Notes: a model not told the origin generated them from the letters alone. A DNA stretch of 64,000 bases from Muribaculaceae bacterium (GCA_017557425.1 JAFYYU010000019.1:1-64000); one strand, 5' to 3'; shown: positions 25,355-35,351, numbered from the stretch's first letter. Program-made: numbers and translations.

Positions 25355-25405
25355 TTTGAAGATGTTTCACACATTATATATATTATATAATAACGATTCA
25401 AGATT

Positions 25406-27058
25406 ATGAAACTACAATATAAGATATTATTTATTGTTGTGGCGCTTGTTGGGTTGAGCTCCTGCAATGATTTCTTGGAGACAGTTCCCGATACTCGCGT
25501 CTATCTGCAGAACCTTGACCAGTTGGAACAGCTGCTTGTCTCGGGATATGCTGACAACAGTTACACTGTTATTGGCGAGCTTTCAAGTGACAATGTTGAC
25601 GACTTGAATTCTCCTGACGCTACGGGTATCCGTTATAACTACTCGCCCGCTGACCGTTACCATGAGCAGCTTTACCGCTGGGAAGATGTGGACTTGAGCA
25701 TCAGTGAGCAGAATTGCCCGTCGGCTGTATGGGAAAGCTACTATAAAGCTATCGCGATTGCCAACATGGTTCTCGAGGTAGTGGATGAGATGGAAAGTAC
25801 CGGCGAGATTGAGGGAACTCCCATGACGCCGAGAGACAGATCACGTTTGGCAGCTGTCAAGGGTGAAGCTTACCTGATCCGTGCCTATCACCACTATATT
25901 CTGGCACAAATCTTCTGTATGCCTTATCGCGGACCGGAACTCAGTAAGCAAGAACTGGGTATTCCTTACGCTACCGAGCCCGAGACGAGCCTGAAGCCTC
26001 ACTACGAGCGCGGTACTCTGCAAGAGACCTACGACAAGATCGAGGCCGACCTGCTGATGGGTCTGGCTAACGTGAGCGACGACTACTACGAGGTGCCCAA
26101 ATATCACTTCAATGTCGCTGCAGCCAATGCTTTCGCCGCCCGTTTCTACCTCGCAAAGCGTGAGTATGAAAAAGTGGTTCAATATGCCACCGCTTCGTTC
26201 AAGGGTAATGACCCCGCAACCATGCGCAACGACTTCTGGGATTTGGCCGAGGAATTCTATGATGAAGATGAGGCCGCCCGCTATTACACCAGTGTTGAGC
26301 GCCCCGGTAACTACATGTTGATCGATACCTACAGCACCTGGCTGCGTTCCTACGGTGGCCGCTTCTGGACCCACCGTGATGCCGCTTCGGCTACTATTTA
26401 TGGCTCAGGTCCCACCTGGAGTCGCCTGATGCCCAGCTTCGGCAGCCACCTCTATGGTAGTGACAGCTACGGCTATATCTTGAGTTGCAACTGCTGGGAG
26501 CAGTTCGAGTACACTGACAAGATCGCCGGTATCGGTTACGTGCACATGGTACGTAACGAGTTCACCAGTCAGGAAACCCTCCTGTTCCGTGCCGAGGCTA
26601 ACCTGTTCCTGGGTAACATCGACGAGGCTTTCAATGACCTGTACATCTGGAACCACGAGCACATTATGCAACGTGAAATCAGCACCAATTACGGTTCAAT
26701 GAACGAACTGGATAAGGAAAAGATCACCAGTTTCTATATCCGTGCCGATAGGATTAACGCAGGCAACACTGCTTATCCTATTGTCTATAAGTTCCATATC
26801 GATGAGGTTTGCCCGAGCGATAAGTATCATGTCACCAACGAGATCGAGCCCTATCTGCAGTGCGTGCAGCACTTCCGCCGCATCCAGACGGTTCACATGG
26901 GTCAGCGTTGGTTCGACATCAAGCGTTATGGCTTCTCTATCAAGCACAAGTGGGGCAAGGACGATGTCGTTGTTCTTCAGCCGTGTGACAAGCGTTATGC
27001 AATGCAGATTCCCGATGAGGTAATCGGCGCCGGTTTGGAGCCTAACCCCCGCGACTAA
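25406..27058 (+). CDS. SusD/RagB family surface lipoprotein
   Basis: 550 residues. The type II signal sequence ends LVGLSSC with lipidated C20, followed by NDFLETVPDTRVYLQNLDQLEQLL, a standard SusD opening. The tetratricopeptide-like helical core includes LIRAYHHYILAQIFCMPY, LFRAEANLFLGNIDEAFNDL and QRWFDIKRYGF. It caps the SusC barrel and captures substrate at the cell surface. The long N-terminal loop 'VYLQNLDQLEQLLVSGY' and the acidic middle are typical of RagB-type proteins rather than starch SusD. Confidence 0.94.
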   Translation: MKLQYKILFIVVALVGLSSCNDFLETVPDTRVYLQNLDQLEQLLVSGYADNSYTVIGELSSDNVDDLNSPDATGIRYNYSPADRYHEQLYRWEDVDLSISEQNCPSAVWESYYKAIAIANMVLEVVDEMESTGEIEGTPMTPRDRSRLAAVKGEAYLIRAYHHYILAQIFCMPYRGPELSKQELGIPYATEPETSLKPHYERGTLQETYDKIEADLLMGLANVSDDYYEVPKYHFNVAAANAFAARFYLAKREYEKVVQYATASFKGNDPATMRNDFWDLAEEFYDEDEAARYYTSVERPGNYMLIDTYSTWLRSYGGRFWTHRDAASATIYGSGPTWSRLMPSFGSHLYGSDSYGYILSCNCWEQFEYTDKIAGIGYVHMVRNEFTSQETLLFRAEANLFLGNIDEAFNDLYIWNHEHIMQREISTNYGSMNELDKEKITSFYIRADRINAGNTAYPIVYKFHIDEVCPSDKYHVTNEIEPYLQCVQHFRRIQTVHMGQRWFDIKRYGFSIKHKWGKDDVVVLQPCDKRYAMQIPDEVIGAGLEPNPRD

Positions 27059-27129
27059 CTGCGACAGCTTGTACATTCAATGATGGACATAAGTAAAGAA
27101 GAACAATTCACTTTAATATGTATATCACA

Positions 27130-28257
27130 ATGAAAAAGATTCAATATATTTTTACAGCTCTGCTGGTGGCAGCCGTAACAGCCATGTCCCTGTCTTCATG
27201 TGGCGAGGAGAAGCTGGGACCTTCGATCTTCCCCGAGGGTGACGATGTGTTGGACCCCACATCCACGACCTACCAGTTTGACAAGTTCCTCAAGGATAAC
27301 TTCCTTGATGTGTACAATTTGACATTCCTGTATAAAATGCCGGACGTCAGCGCCAACATGAACTACAACCTTGTGCCCGCCACCTACAGCAATGCTGTTG
27401 ACCTGGCTGTATCGTGCAAGTATTTGTGGTTCGATGCCTATGCAGCACTGGCAGGACAGGAATTCCTCAAGAACTATGGTCCTCGCATCATTCTCTTGGT
27501 AGGATCGCAGGCAATCAGTTCAGCTACTCGTGAGCCTGTGGACGGCTTGAGTGAGGGTGGCGTTAAAATCACCCTGTTCAATGTGAACAAGATGGACGCT
27601 TCTGATAAGGTGCAGATGAATGAGAACTATTTCCACACGATGCATCGCGAGTTTGCCAACATCCTTCGCCAGAACAGGACTTATCCCACCGAGTTCAACA
27701 CCGTATCGGTTGGTCACTATGTACCCGCCGAGTGGCGTGAGCGTGGCGATGAGATCAGCTCCGAGGGCTTTGTTAGCCGTTATGCTTCCAGTGAAAATAG
27801 TGTCGATTTTGCCGAGACCATCGCTTGCTACATCGTCTTCACCGATCAGCAGTGGCAGGATATGCTCGATTTCGCTGCTTGTGGATGGCACAAGGACAAG
27901 AACGTTTACTGCCGCTACTACATTTATCCTGATAACGACATGAGCAAGGAGATCAAGTACATCCCGCACACCGAGGCCGAGGAGAATAAGATCATCGTTG
28001 TTCGTGATGCCGACGGCTTCATCATTCAGCGTTACATCTATGATGGAGCAACCCACACGCGCATCAACGTCTATGATGTTGAGGATGAGGACGGCATTGA
28101 TGGCGTCGCTGCAATTGATCGTAAGGTTCAGATCGCTCGCCAGTGGTTCCGTGAAGCTTGGGGTATCGACCTTGACGCCTTGCGTGAAGAGGTGAGAAAC
28201 CGTCAGGAGGCTTACAATATCGAGGAGCTTCGTCAGCTCGTCTATGGTATTCAGTAA
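27130..28257 (+). CDS. SusD-associated metallopeptidase-like lipoprotein, degenerate active site
   Basis: 375 residues from the ATG at 27130. An in-frame ATG four codons earlier is less likely because MKKIQYIF starts the signal peptide. The lipobox ends LSSC with lipidated C24. Placement after SusCD and the block FHTMHREFAN through ILRQ match the family of SusD-associated putative zinc metallopeptidases (Pfam Peptidase_Mx1), where the motif is normally HEFAH followed by I/V-L-H-Q. Here it reads R173-E174-F-A-N177-I-L-R180, so both zinc-ligand histidines are gone while the Glu remains. If the assignment is right, it is a pseudo-enzyme, probably a surface binding protein for peptide substrate. 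Confidence 0.72.
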   Translation: MKKIQYIFTALLVAAVTAMSLSSCGEEKLGPSIFPEGDDVLDPTSTTYQFDKFLKDNFLDVYNLTFLYKMPDVSANMNYNLVPATYSNAVDLAVSCKYLWFDAYAALAGQEFLKNYGPRIILLVGSQAISSATREPVDGLSEGGVKITLFNVNKMDASDKVQMNENYFHTMHREFANILRQNRTYPTEFNTVSVGHYVPAEWRERGDEISSEGFVSRYASSENSVDFAETIACYIVFTDQQWQDMLDFAACGWHKDKNVYCRYYIYPDNDMSKEIKYIPHTEAEENKIIVVRDADGFIIQRYIYDGATHTRINVYDVEDEDGIDGVAAIDRKVQIARQWFREAWGIDLDALREEVRNRQEAYNIEELRQLVYGIQ

Positions 28258-28291
28258 TGTTTCACCGATTTATAAACATGAAGATTAGAAA

Positions 28292-29680
28292 ATGAAAAAG
28301 TTTTTAAATATTTCATTAATGGCGCTCGTTGCACTCTCCTCGCTATTGCTGACCTCGTGCTTGCACGAGATGGACGAGGTCTTTGACGAGGATGCCGTCA
28401 TCCGCATGAACAATGCCATGGCCGAGTATGAGGACATCCTTACCAGCAATGGCGGCAAGTGGTTGTTAGAGTACTATGCTAACACTTCCGAGCCTGGATA
28501 CAACTATGTTCTGACATTTGCCAAGGACGGTACCGTCGTTATGTCGGGTCACAACAAGTGGATCCAGTATATTAAAAACAAGACTTGGACATCGGGATTT
28601 GGTTCCGAGGTCTCGATGTGGGATGTGATTGGCGACAACGGACTCGTGTTGACGTTCAATTCCTACAACAATTACTTCCACCTGTTCTCAACGCCTGACG
28701 CAGTTCCCACTCAGGGTGGTACCTCCACTGCCGGTGGTGCCAGCACTGCTGGTAAAGGTCATGAGGGTGATTATGAGTTCAACCTGATGAAGTACTCAGG
28801 TGACACCATTTACTTGACTGGTAAGAAGTATAACCTGCACATGATCATGACCCGTTTGCCCCAGAATACCGATGATGAGACCTATTTGAACCAGGTCGCA
28901 TCATACAATAACACAAACACGGGCATGTTCACGTCGAAACTCAATAATGTTTACATCGTCCTGCCCGACGGCAAGCGGTGGATCGTGAAAAGTGCGGCTT
29001 CGGGCTATATGCAGATCTATCCCGAGGGTGCCGATGAGGTGATGACGTCTGAATACCATAACTTCATTATTACCATGGATGGAATGGCATTCAGGGATGT
29101 GCTTACGCTTGAAGGCAATACACCCGATTTGGTTTACAGGGTACAGCGGTTTGTGCGTCAGGCTGATGGTACTGCACTCAGTGTCGAGGATCATCAGACT
29201 CTCATTACTGCCGATGCATTGTTTGACTGTCTCTTGAATACCACCTATTCCTGGACTACCAATTTCAAGAATGACGCTGCTGGAGGTCTCTTCTCCACAT
29301 TGGCTGCTCAGATTACAGCCGAATCCAAGAAAACCAGTACCGGTGGCGACGGCACCTCGTTGAGCAATGCTAAGATCAGCTATGTAGATAGCTTGTCCAC
29401 CTTTGCGTTGACCTTGAACTTCTCTAAGTCGGGCCGTACATTCCCGGCTATCTATACTTTCACTGCAACTTCGCCCGGCAACAATCAGATCAAGATGACA
29501 TTTGAAGGCATGTACAACTACGGTGCCCGCTACAAGAGCATGTGTCCGTCGCTGGTTACCTTGCTGGATTTGATGGGCTCATCAACCTTTGAGTTGAGTT
29601 CGCCTTCGCTGCTGTCACCTGTTAAGATCACGATGACACAAAGTGGTGATCCCGCTAATTTTGTAGTGTGGAGTCTATAG
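28292..29680 (+). CDS. DUF4302-like lipoprotein
   Basis: 462 residues with lipobox LLTSC (C23). The opening after the anchor, MNNAMAEYEDILTSNGGKWLLEYYANTSEPGYNYVLTFAKDGTV in outline, is the pattern of DUF4302 proteins, which accompany SusCD and Mx1-type peptidase genes in Bacteroidales. The middle has a Ser/Thr/Gly-rich linker (GGTSTAGGASTAGKG) and a second beta-rich half. It is probably a surface lipoprotein of the uptake complex. It starts 34 bases after the metallopeptidase-like gene and ends at a long hairpin, so it is likely the last gene of the susCD operon. Confidence 0.75.
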   Translation: MKKFLNISLMALVALSSLLLTSCLHEMDEVFDEDAVIRMNNAMAEYEDILTSNGGKWLLEYYANTSEPGYNYVLTFAKDGTVVMSGHNKWIQYIKNKTWTSGFGSEVSMWDVIGDNGLVLTFNSYNNYFHLFSTPDAVPTQGGTSTAGGASTAGKGHEGDYEFNLMKYSGDTIYLTGKKYNLHMIMTRLPQNTDDETYLNQVASYNNTNTGMFTSKLNNVYIVLPDGKRWIVKSAASGYMQIYPEGADEVMTSEYHNFIITMDGMAFRDVLTLEGNTPDLVYRVQRFVRQADGTALSVEDHQTLITADALFDCLLNTTYSWTTNFKNDAAGGLFSTLAAQITAESKKTSTGGDGTSLSNAKISYVDSLSTFALTLNFSKSGRTFPAIYTFTATSPGNNQIKMTFEGMYNYGARYKSMCPSLVTLLDLMGSSTFELSSPSLLSPVKITMTQSGDPANFVVWSL

Positions 29681-29691
29681 CAACTAATACC

Positions 29692-29744
29692 TTCACTGCC
29701 AGGGCTTGACCCTGAGAAAAATGGGGAATAACCCTGGCAGTGAA
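29692..29744 (+). terminator. Hairpin after susCD operon
   Basis: A 13-base perfect inverted repeat (TTCACTGCCAGGG and its complement) around a 27-base loop, 11 bases after the DUF4302 stop. It lacks a clean T-run (AATAATTCAG follows), so termination may be partial. Confidence 0.6.
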
Positions 29745-29792
29745 TAATTCAGATAATTCATTTTAGTTATTAACATAAAAACCAAAATTTGT

Positions 29793-31814
29793 ATGAAAAA
29801 ATTCTTACTGTTTGCTGCAGCGGTTCTGATGATTACTTCGGCCAATGCACAACACAAAGCTCCTGTTTCACAAAACAGAAAAACTCTGGCAAAAGAAAAG
29901 TTGTCTCAGCTTCCACCGATGCAGAAGTTGGATTTTAACCAGTTCTCTTCCACCCGTGAGATGACCAATCCTGACCGCAGCGCCAAGTCGCTCTCTAACG
30001 CTAAGGCACCGAAGAAGGCAGGTTATCTTGAGGCTTACTACAAGCGTCCTGCTGGAATGTATGTTTGTCCGTTCTTCGCTACCGGAGGATCTGGTCTGTG
30101 GTCTTATGGTGACCTCGCCTTTATGATGGCTAAACCCTTTGCCGATTATCTGTTTGAGGGTGAAGTCAACGGTGAGATCGATGATAATACCCACGTTTCA
30201 TGGGATGTTTTCATCAGGAATGAAACTTATTATCTTGATGATGTTATTGATTTCCTTTACAGCAGCTACTGGTGGTCCGACAAAACGCCCAAGTTCTATG
30301 CAGTAGATAGTGACTTGGATGACCCCAATGCCAATTGGTATGAGTATCAGATAAGGGCCTATGACACCGAAGAGAACATTGGCGGTGGCGTGACAGTCAA
30401 GGGCGAGACCCCTGTCGAAATCCTCACTGTTGACAATATAGAGACCGTTGCTATCATGTTCGGTGAAGAGCTGGAGTTCATGTATTCCAGTAAGACGATG
30501 ATTGCCGGTGGCCGTAACGCCGATCAAACCGGTATGCTCTCGAGGTACTACGGTGCCGATCCTTGGGGCGAGAACGAGTATGGCTGGTGGTTCGGTAAGA
30601 ACGCCTCGCATGTCGACGGTATGGCTATGTGCTTTGAGGCGCCTCAGCACCCCTATCTGCTCACCAACGTTTATCTGCAGGCTGCTCCCAATACAGCCGA
30701 ATCTCCTGATAACATGGTTGTGAATGCTCCTGTCAAGATGAAATGTAGGGTTTACAAGATCGCTGAAATTCCCGATTATCAAGAGGAGGGTGGCGCTTAC
30801 ATGCCCCTCGAGCCCGGTGAGCTCATCGTTACTGGTGAGGCAACTGTTACTCCCACCACCGGTGAGGCCAATAACGGTCTGATTAAGTTTACCCTGTATG
30901 CTCAGGACGACATTGATCCCAGTCTGACCTATGAGTATCATCCCACCGTTGACTATCCCATCATGATCTGCATCGATGGCTACAACGATCCCGGTATGGA
31001 AGACTTGGTTGAGTTCAGTGCATTCGTTTGCGTTGACGACCAGGTTGACGAGGGTTATGGTGAGCTGTGCTACCTCAAGCAGGGTATCTATGAGTATGAG
31101 TTTGATCCTGAGACTGGTGACACCATCTATGACGATGATGGCAATCCTGTGCAGTACTTCACTGGCGAGTATCGCTGGCGTGGTTTGAACAACTACTTCA
31201 GCCGTGGTACGTTGACCATGAAGACGGGTCTCAGTATCTTCATCGGCACTGAGAACCCCTACCTGACCTTTGTTCATGGTCTCGAGAACGGTGAGTATAC
31301 CTTCCCCGTTGATGGTGGTTTCATGACCAAGACCTTTGAATACAGTGACGGTAGTGTATATACCACCGAGAGTATCGACTTCCTCAGTAGCGTTCCCAGC
31401 GAGGATGGCGACCTGTGGATGACTTGGAATGGAGATGAAGAACTGCCCGAGTGGTTAGAGATCAACCTCGTTGACGACTATGAGGAAGGTGAATTCTCTG
31501 GCTATGTAACCGCCGAGGTTACCGCCGCTCCTCTGCCCGAGAGTATGGATTACCGTGAGGCTGTCATCCGCTTCCAGATCTCTGGTGACTATATTGATTA
31601 CACGTTCATGCAGGGTGAGAAGGTCGTTCCCGAATATCCTAAGGGTGACGTGAACGGTGACCACGAGGTGAACATCGCCGACGTTAACTGCCTGATCGAT
31701 GTAATCCTGGGCACACGTGAGGCTGACGAGTTTGAAGGCCGTGCTTACGTGAACGATGACGACGAGGTGAACATCGCCGACGTAAATGCCGTTATCGCCA
31801 TCATTCTGTCTTAA
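29793..31814 (+). CDS. Secreted dockerin-repeat protein, family A member 2
   Basis: 673 residues. A signal peptide (MKKFLLFAAAVLMITSANAQ) is followed by a large domain shared with the protein at 1512-3290: YYKRPAGMYV, GENEYGWWFGKNASHVDGMAMCF, PQHPYLLTNVYL, CIDGYNDPGMEDL, DEGYGELCYL and GDYIDYTFMQ. The C terminus has two dockerin-like repeats (DVNGDHEVNIADV and YVNDDDEVNIADV). It lies 112 bases after the susCD operon, beyond a hairpin, and shares the strongly biased codon use of that operon. It may be a secreted partner of the uptake system, but this is inference. Function unknown. Confidence 0.85.
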   Translation: MKKFLLFAAAVLMITSANAQHKAPVSQNRKTLAKEKLSQLPPMQKLDFNQFSSTREMTNPDRSAKSLSNAKAPKKAGYLEAYYKRPAGMYVCPFFATGGSGLWSYGDLAFMMAKPFADYLFEGEVNGEIDDNTHVSWDVFIRNETYYLDDVIDFLYSSYWWSDKTPKFYAVDSDLDDPNANWYEYQIRAYDTEENIGGGVTVKGETPVEILTVDNIETVAIMFGEELEFMYSSKTMIAGGRNADQTGMLSRYYGADPWGENEYGWWFGKNASHVDGMAMCFEAPQHPYLLTNVYLQAAPNTAESPDNMVVNAPVKMKCRVYKIAEIPDYQEEGGAYMPLEPGELIVTGEATVTPTTGEANNGLIKFTLYAQDDIDPSLTYEYHPTVDYPIMICIDGYNDPGMEDLVEFSAFVCVDDQVDEGYGELCYLKQGIYEYEFDPETGDTIYDDDGNPVQYFTGEYRWRGLNNYFSRGTLTMKTGLSIFIGTENPYLTFVHGLENGEYTFPVDGGFMTKTFEYSDGSVYTTESIDFLSSVPSEDGDLWMTWNGDEELPEWLEINLVDDYEEGEFSGYVTAEVTAAPLPESMDYREAVIRFQISGDYIDYTFMQGEKVVPEYPKGDVNGDHEVNIADVNCLIDVILGTREADEFEGRAYVNDDDEVNIADVNAVIAIILS

Positions 31815-31879
31815 TCCAAGATAGAGAACGTTTTTAGACTGATTATTACAGTTTCTTAACATATCATCTATTACCTGTA

Positions 31880-31918
31880 GAGACGGGGAGCCTGATAGAA
31901 GGTTTCCCGTCTCGTTTT
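31880..31918 (+). terminator. Terminator of dockerin-repeat gene
   Basis: GAGACGGGGAGCC and GGTTTCCCGTCTC pair with G-T wobble across a loop, followed by GTTTT. The T-tract forms part of the -33 element of the next gene. Confidence 0.8.
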
Positions 31919-31946
31919 GTGTTTTGGGGGATTCTTTGTATCTTTG
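31916..31946 (+). promoter_or_regulatory. Promoter of TIGR04076-like gene
   Basis: TTTG (31916-31919), 19 bases, TATCTTTG (31939-31946), an exact consensus. Only five bases (CGCAC) separate the -7 box from the ATG at 31952. Confidence 0.75.
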
Positions 31947-31951
31947 CGCAC

Positions 31952-32287
31952 ATGAACAATAAGCAGGAAAACAATGACTTGAGGCGTGTGCGGATCACGG
32001 CCATGCGACAAACGGTCTATCAGGACCTCATGCAGCAATACGAGAATCCTATTGAGCACACATGTGACATACGGTTGGGGCAGACCTTTGTCTCGATTGA
32101 CGCTCAGCGCCCCGACGGCATGTGCGAGAGCGCGTGGGAATCGATGCGCCCCTTTGTTGAGGCGTTAGCCCGTGGCGAGGGCAATTTCTACGACGGATGG
32201 ATGAAAAATCCCCAATCGGCAATGATTTCCTGCAACGACGGCTTCCGCCCTGTCTCCTTTTATCTCGAAACCGTTCCAAACGACTAA
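31952..32287 (+). CDS. TIGR04076 family-like protein
   Basis: 111 residues from the ATG at 31952. An upstream in-frame extension crosses the promoter and was rejected. The pattern [52 protein letters not shown] and [16 protein letters not shown] fits the small TIGR04076 family of unknown function, with three cysteines in conserved places. The N terminus carries no signal peptide, so it is cytoplasmic. It starts the short run with engB and the GH2 gene, 11 bases before engB. Confidence 0.75.
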   Translation: MNNKQENNDLRRVRITAMRQTVYQDLMQQYENPIEHTCDIRLGQTFVSIDAQRPDGMCESAWESMRPFVEALARGEGNFYDGWMKNPQSAMISCNDGFRPVSFYLETVPND

Positions 32288-32298
32288 AGACTCATCAT

Positions 32299-32904
32299 AT
32301 GAACATCAAATCAGCTGAATTCAAGATCAGTAACAGCGATTACCGCAAGTGTCCCGACACCAAGCTGCCAGAATACGCCTTTATCGGCCGCAGCAATGTG
32401 GGCAAGTCGTCACTCATCAATATGCTCACAGGACGCAAGGCATTAGCCAAAACCAGTGCCACTCCAGGTAAAACGTTGCTCATCAACCATTTTCTCATCA
32501 ATGGGGAGTGGTATATCGTCGATCTGCCCGGCTACGGCTTTGCCAAGCGCAGCAAGGAGAGCCGCGAGCAGCTGAGCCGTATGATTCAGGGCTATGTGCT
32601 GGGACGTGAGCAGATGACCAACCTTTTTGTGCTTGTGGACAGCCGCCTGAAGCCCCAAAAGATAGACCTCGAGTTCATTCAGTGGCTGGGCGAGAACGGT
32701 GTCCCGTTTGCCATCGTTTTTACCAAGATGGACAAGCTCGGCAAGGTCGCAGGTCCAGCCGCCGTCGAGGCTTACAAGAAGGAACTGCTCAAGACCTGGG
32801 AAGAATTGCCTCCCATTTTCATGACCTCAAGCGAGGATTCCCGTGGCCGTAACGAGCTGCTGGGTTACATCGACGAAATCAACAAACAGCTGAAACAGCA
32901 ATGA
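32299..32904 (+). CDS. engB: Ribosome biogenesis GTPase EngB (YsxC/YihA)
   Basis: 201 residues from the ATG at 32299. The upstream open frame overlaps the previous gene and has no similarity, so it was ignored. The G motifs are [10 protein letters not shown] (G1), [13 protein letters not shown] (G2 region), DLPGYGFAK (G3), FTKMDKLGK (G4) and [13 protein letters not shown] (G5). It is an essential GTPase of 50S subunit assembly. The stop overlaps the GH2 start by four bases (ATGA), which couples two functionally unrelated genes. Confidence 0.96.
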   Translation: MNIKSAEFKISNSDYRKCPDTKLPEYAFIGRSNVGKSSLINMLTGRKALAKTSATPGKTLLINHFLINGEWYIVDLPGYGFAKRSKESREQLSRMIQGYVLGREQMTNLFVLVDSRLKPQKIDLEFIQWLGENGVPFAIVFTKMDKLGKVAGPAAVEAYKKELLKTWEELPPIFMTSSEDSRGRNELLGYIDEINKQLKQQ

Positions 32905-35312
32905 AAAAGATAACAATAATCCTGTTGACGGCTTTCGTCGCCTTGTCGGCAATGGCGCAAAGCCACCGCGAAGTTTTCCTTAACGAGGGCTGGGAGTTTT
33001 CGCGTGACAGCATTTCGTGGCAACCTGTCACCGTGCCTCACGACTGGGCAATCAGCGGACCCTTTGACAAGAAGTGGGACTTGCAGGTGGTCGCCATCAA
33101 GGAGAATGGCGAGGATGTCGCCACCGAGAAATCTGGCCGTTCCGGCGCCCTACCTTGGATTGGCAAGGGCTACTACAGAACCACATTCACTGTCCCCGAG
33201 GAGTACAAACATGCCGAACTGGTATTTGACGGTGCGATGGCCGACGCTCACGTCTATGTCAACGGTCGTGAGGCGGGACATTGGGCCTACGGCTACAACG
33301 CCTTCATTGTCGATGCCACACCCTTTATTCACAAGAACGGATTGTCAAATAACCTGGAGGTGCGACTCGAGAACAAAGAGGAAAGCAACCGCTGGTATCC
33401 GGGCGGTGGCATCTACCGTCCTGTTAAACTGATGATGACGCATGAGGGCGATGCGGCGCTCGACACATGGGGGTTGTATGTCCGCACACTTAGCATCGAA
33501 GGCGAAAAGGCGACGTTGCAGATAGAACACCAGCTCGATGAGGCCACAATCCTTGACAATGACTTTGAGCTGGAAATCGAACTCAAAGATGCTCGCGGTG
33601 AAAAGGTCGCCGGCATGAAAACCCGTCCTGATGGTATGGGCCATTTTGCCGAACGGCTCGACGTGTATATTCCCTCGCTCTGGTCGCCCGATCATCCCTA
33701 TCTATACACGGTTACTGCCACGTTGCTTCACCAGGGGATGGAGGTGGACCGCCAGAGCCAGAAGGTGGGCATCCGCACGGTCTCCTTCAGTAAGGAGGGC
33801 GGATTCCAGCTCAACGGTGAGCGACGCAGCATCAAGGGCGTCTGCCTGCATCATGACCTCGGCCCACTGGGCGCTGCGGTCAACAAGGCAGCACTTATCC
33901 GCCAAATCAAGATGATGAAGGAGATGGGTGCCGATGCCATCCGCACTAGCCATAATATGCCCTCCACGATGCAGATGGAGGTATGCGACAGCCTGGGTAT
34001 GATGGTGATGGCCGAGAGCTTTGACGGCTGGAAGGAGCCCAAGGTGCGCAACGGCTACGGCAACTATTGGGACGAGTGGTGGCAAAAGGACATCCGCAAC
34101 CTGGTGCTTAATCACCGCAACCACCCCAGCATCATCATGTGGAGCGTAGGCAATGAGATCCCCGAGCAGTGGAAGCCTGAGGGCGTGAAGCGCTACAAAG
34201 ACCTGATTGCCCTTTGCCATGAATTGGACCCCAGTCGCATGGTTACCTGCGGTATGGACCAACCCGATGGCACTATCTGGTGCGGTTTTGCACAGGTGGC
34301 CGATGTGCCTGGCTATAACTACCGTGTACGCAAGTATGAAGAAATGATACAGCGTCTGCCGCAGGGCTTTATTTTGGGCAGCGAGACGGCATCGACAGTG
34401 AGCACACGCGGCCACTACTGCTTCCCCGACACCGTAGCCACCAACAAGGCCTGGCCCGACGGCCAGTGCTCGGGCTATGACGTGGAATACTGCTGGTGGA
34501 GCAACCTGCCTGACGATGACTGGAAGATGCAGGACGACTTTGACTGGACGGTGGGCGAGTTTGTGTGGACGGGCTACGACTACTTGGGCGAGCCCACGCC
34601 CTATGACGAATACTGGCCCTCGCGCAGCAGCTACTTCGGCATCTGCGACTTGGCTGGCCTGCCCAAGGACCGCTACTATCTCTACCGCAGCCACTGGAAC
34701 AAACAGGAACACACCATCCACCTGTTGCCTCATTGGACCTGGCCCGACCGCAAGGGTAAGGTGACGCCCGTGTATTGCTATACCGACTATCCCAGCGCCG
34801 AACTCTTTGTCAACGGCAAGAGCCAGGGACGCATCACCAAGAGCGACACTGCACGTCTGGACCGTTACCGCCTGCGTTGGCGCGACGTCATCTATCAGCC
34901 CGGAGAATTGAAGGTGGTGGTTTATGATGAGCAGGGCAACAAGGCAGGGCAAGAGGTGATTAAGACGGCTGGCAAGCCCAAACGCCTCTTGCTGGAGCCC
35001 GAACGCAAGACCATCACTGCCGACGGCAACGATTTGGCCTATATCACCGTGAGCCTGGTGGACAAGAACGGTACCCTATGCCCCGATGCTGCCAACCGCC
35101 TGCAATTCAGTGTCACGGGCGCCGGCTCATTCAAGGCAGCCTGCAATGGCGACGCTACCTCGTTGGAACCGTTCACCCAGCCCCAGATGAGCCTCTTCCA
35201 CGGCCAGCTGGTAGTCGTGTGTCAAGCCTCAAAAACGCCTGGCGTGATGACCCTCACCGTCAAGGACCCCGCCACCGGCATGAAGTCCACCGTCAACATC
35301 ACCGTCCGGTAA
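32901..35312 (+). CDS. Secreted GH2 beta-glycosidase (beta-galactosidase-like)
   Basis: 803 residues with a signal peptide ([21 protein letters not shown]). It has a GH2 sugar-binding domain ([46 protein letters not shown]), an immunoglobulin-like domain, and a TIM barrel with acid/base E419 in SVGNEIPE and nucleophile E495 in [10 protein letters not shown]-terminal beta domains include [13 protein letters not shown], as in DUF4982-type galactosidases, and a final Ig-like module. It hydrolyses terminal beta-linked sugars (galactose or related) in the periplasm or at the surface. It is a lone enzyme not attached to the susCD locus. Exact specificity is not determinable. Confidence 0.92.
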   Translation: MKKITIILLTAFVALSAMAQSHREVFLNEGWEFSRDSISWQPVTVPHDWAISGPFDKKWDLQVVAIKENGEDVATEKSGRSGALPWIGKGYYRTTFTVPEEYKHAELVFDGAMADAHVYVNGREAGHWAYGYNAFIVDATPFIHKNGLSNNLEVRLENKEESNRWYPGGGIYRPVKLMMTHEGDAALDTWGLYVRTLSIEGEKATLQIEHQLDEATILDNDFELEIELKDARGEKVAGMKTRPDGMGHFAERLDVYIPSLWSPDHPYLYTVTATLLHQGMEVDRQSQKVGIRTVSFSKEGGFQLNGERRSIKGVCLHHDLGPLGAAVNKAALIRQIKMMKEMGADAIRTSHNMPSTMQMEVCDSLGMMVMAESFDGWKEPKVRNGYGNYWDEWWQKDIRNLVLNHRNHPSIIMWSVGNEIPEQWKPEGVKRYKDLIALCHELDPSRMVTCGMDQPDGTIWCGFAQVADVPGYNYRVRKYEEMIQRLPQGFILGSETASTVSTRGHYCFPDTVATNKAWPDGQCSGYDVEYCWWSNLPDDDWKMQDDFDWTVGEFVWTGYDYLGEPTPYDEYWPSRSSYFGICDLAGLPKDRYYLYRSHWNKQEHTIHLLPHWTWPDRKGKVTPVYCYTDYPSAELFVNGKSQGRITKSDTARLDRYRLRWRDVIYQPGELKVVVYDEQGNKAGQEVIKTAGKPKRLLLEPERKTITADGNDLAYITVSLVDKNGTLCPDAANRLQFSVTGAGSFKAACNGDATSLEPFTQPQMSLFHGQLVVVCQASKTPGVMTLTVKDPATGMKSTVNITVR

Positions 35313-35323
35313 TTGTTATGTGG

Positions 35324-35342
35324 AAGGCGGCTTTGCCGCCTT
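35324..35342. repeat. GC-rich palindrome after GH2 gene
   Basis: AAGGCGGC-TTT-GCCGCCTT: eight-base perfect arms and a three-base loop, 11 bases after the GH2 stop. No T-run follows, so it is a weak terminator or REP-like element. It shares the core CGGC-WTT-GCCG with 508-526. Confidence 0.5.
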
Positions 35343-35351
35343 CGTCCCGTT

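Noticed and set aside
35313-35351. Earlier start for the ATP-grasp-like gene
   Set aside because: The 13 added codons span the palindrome at 35324-35342 and do not resemble the conserved protein start VDVYLFNPEHDLA.
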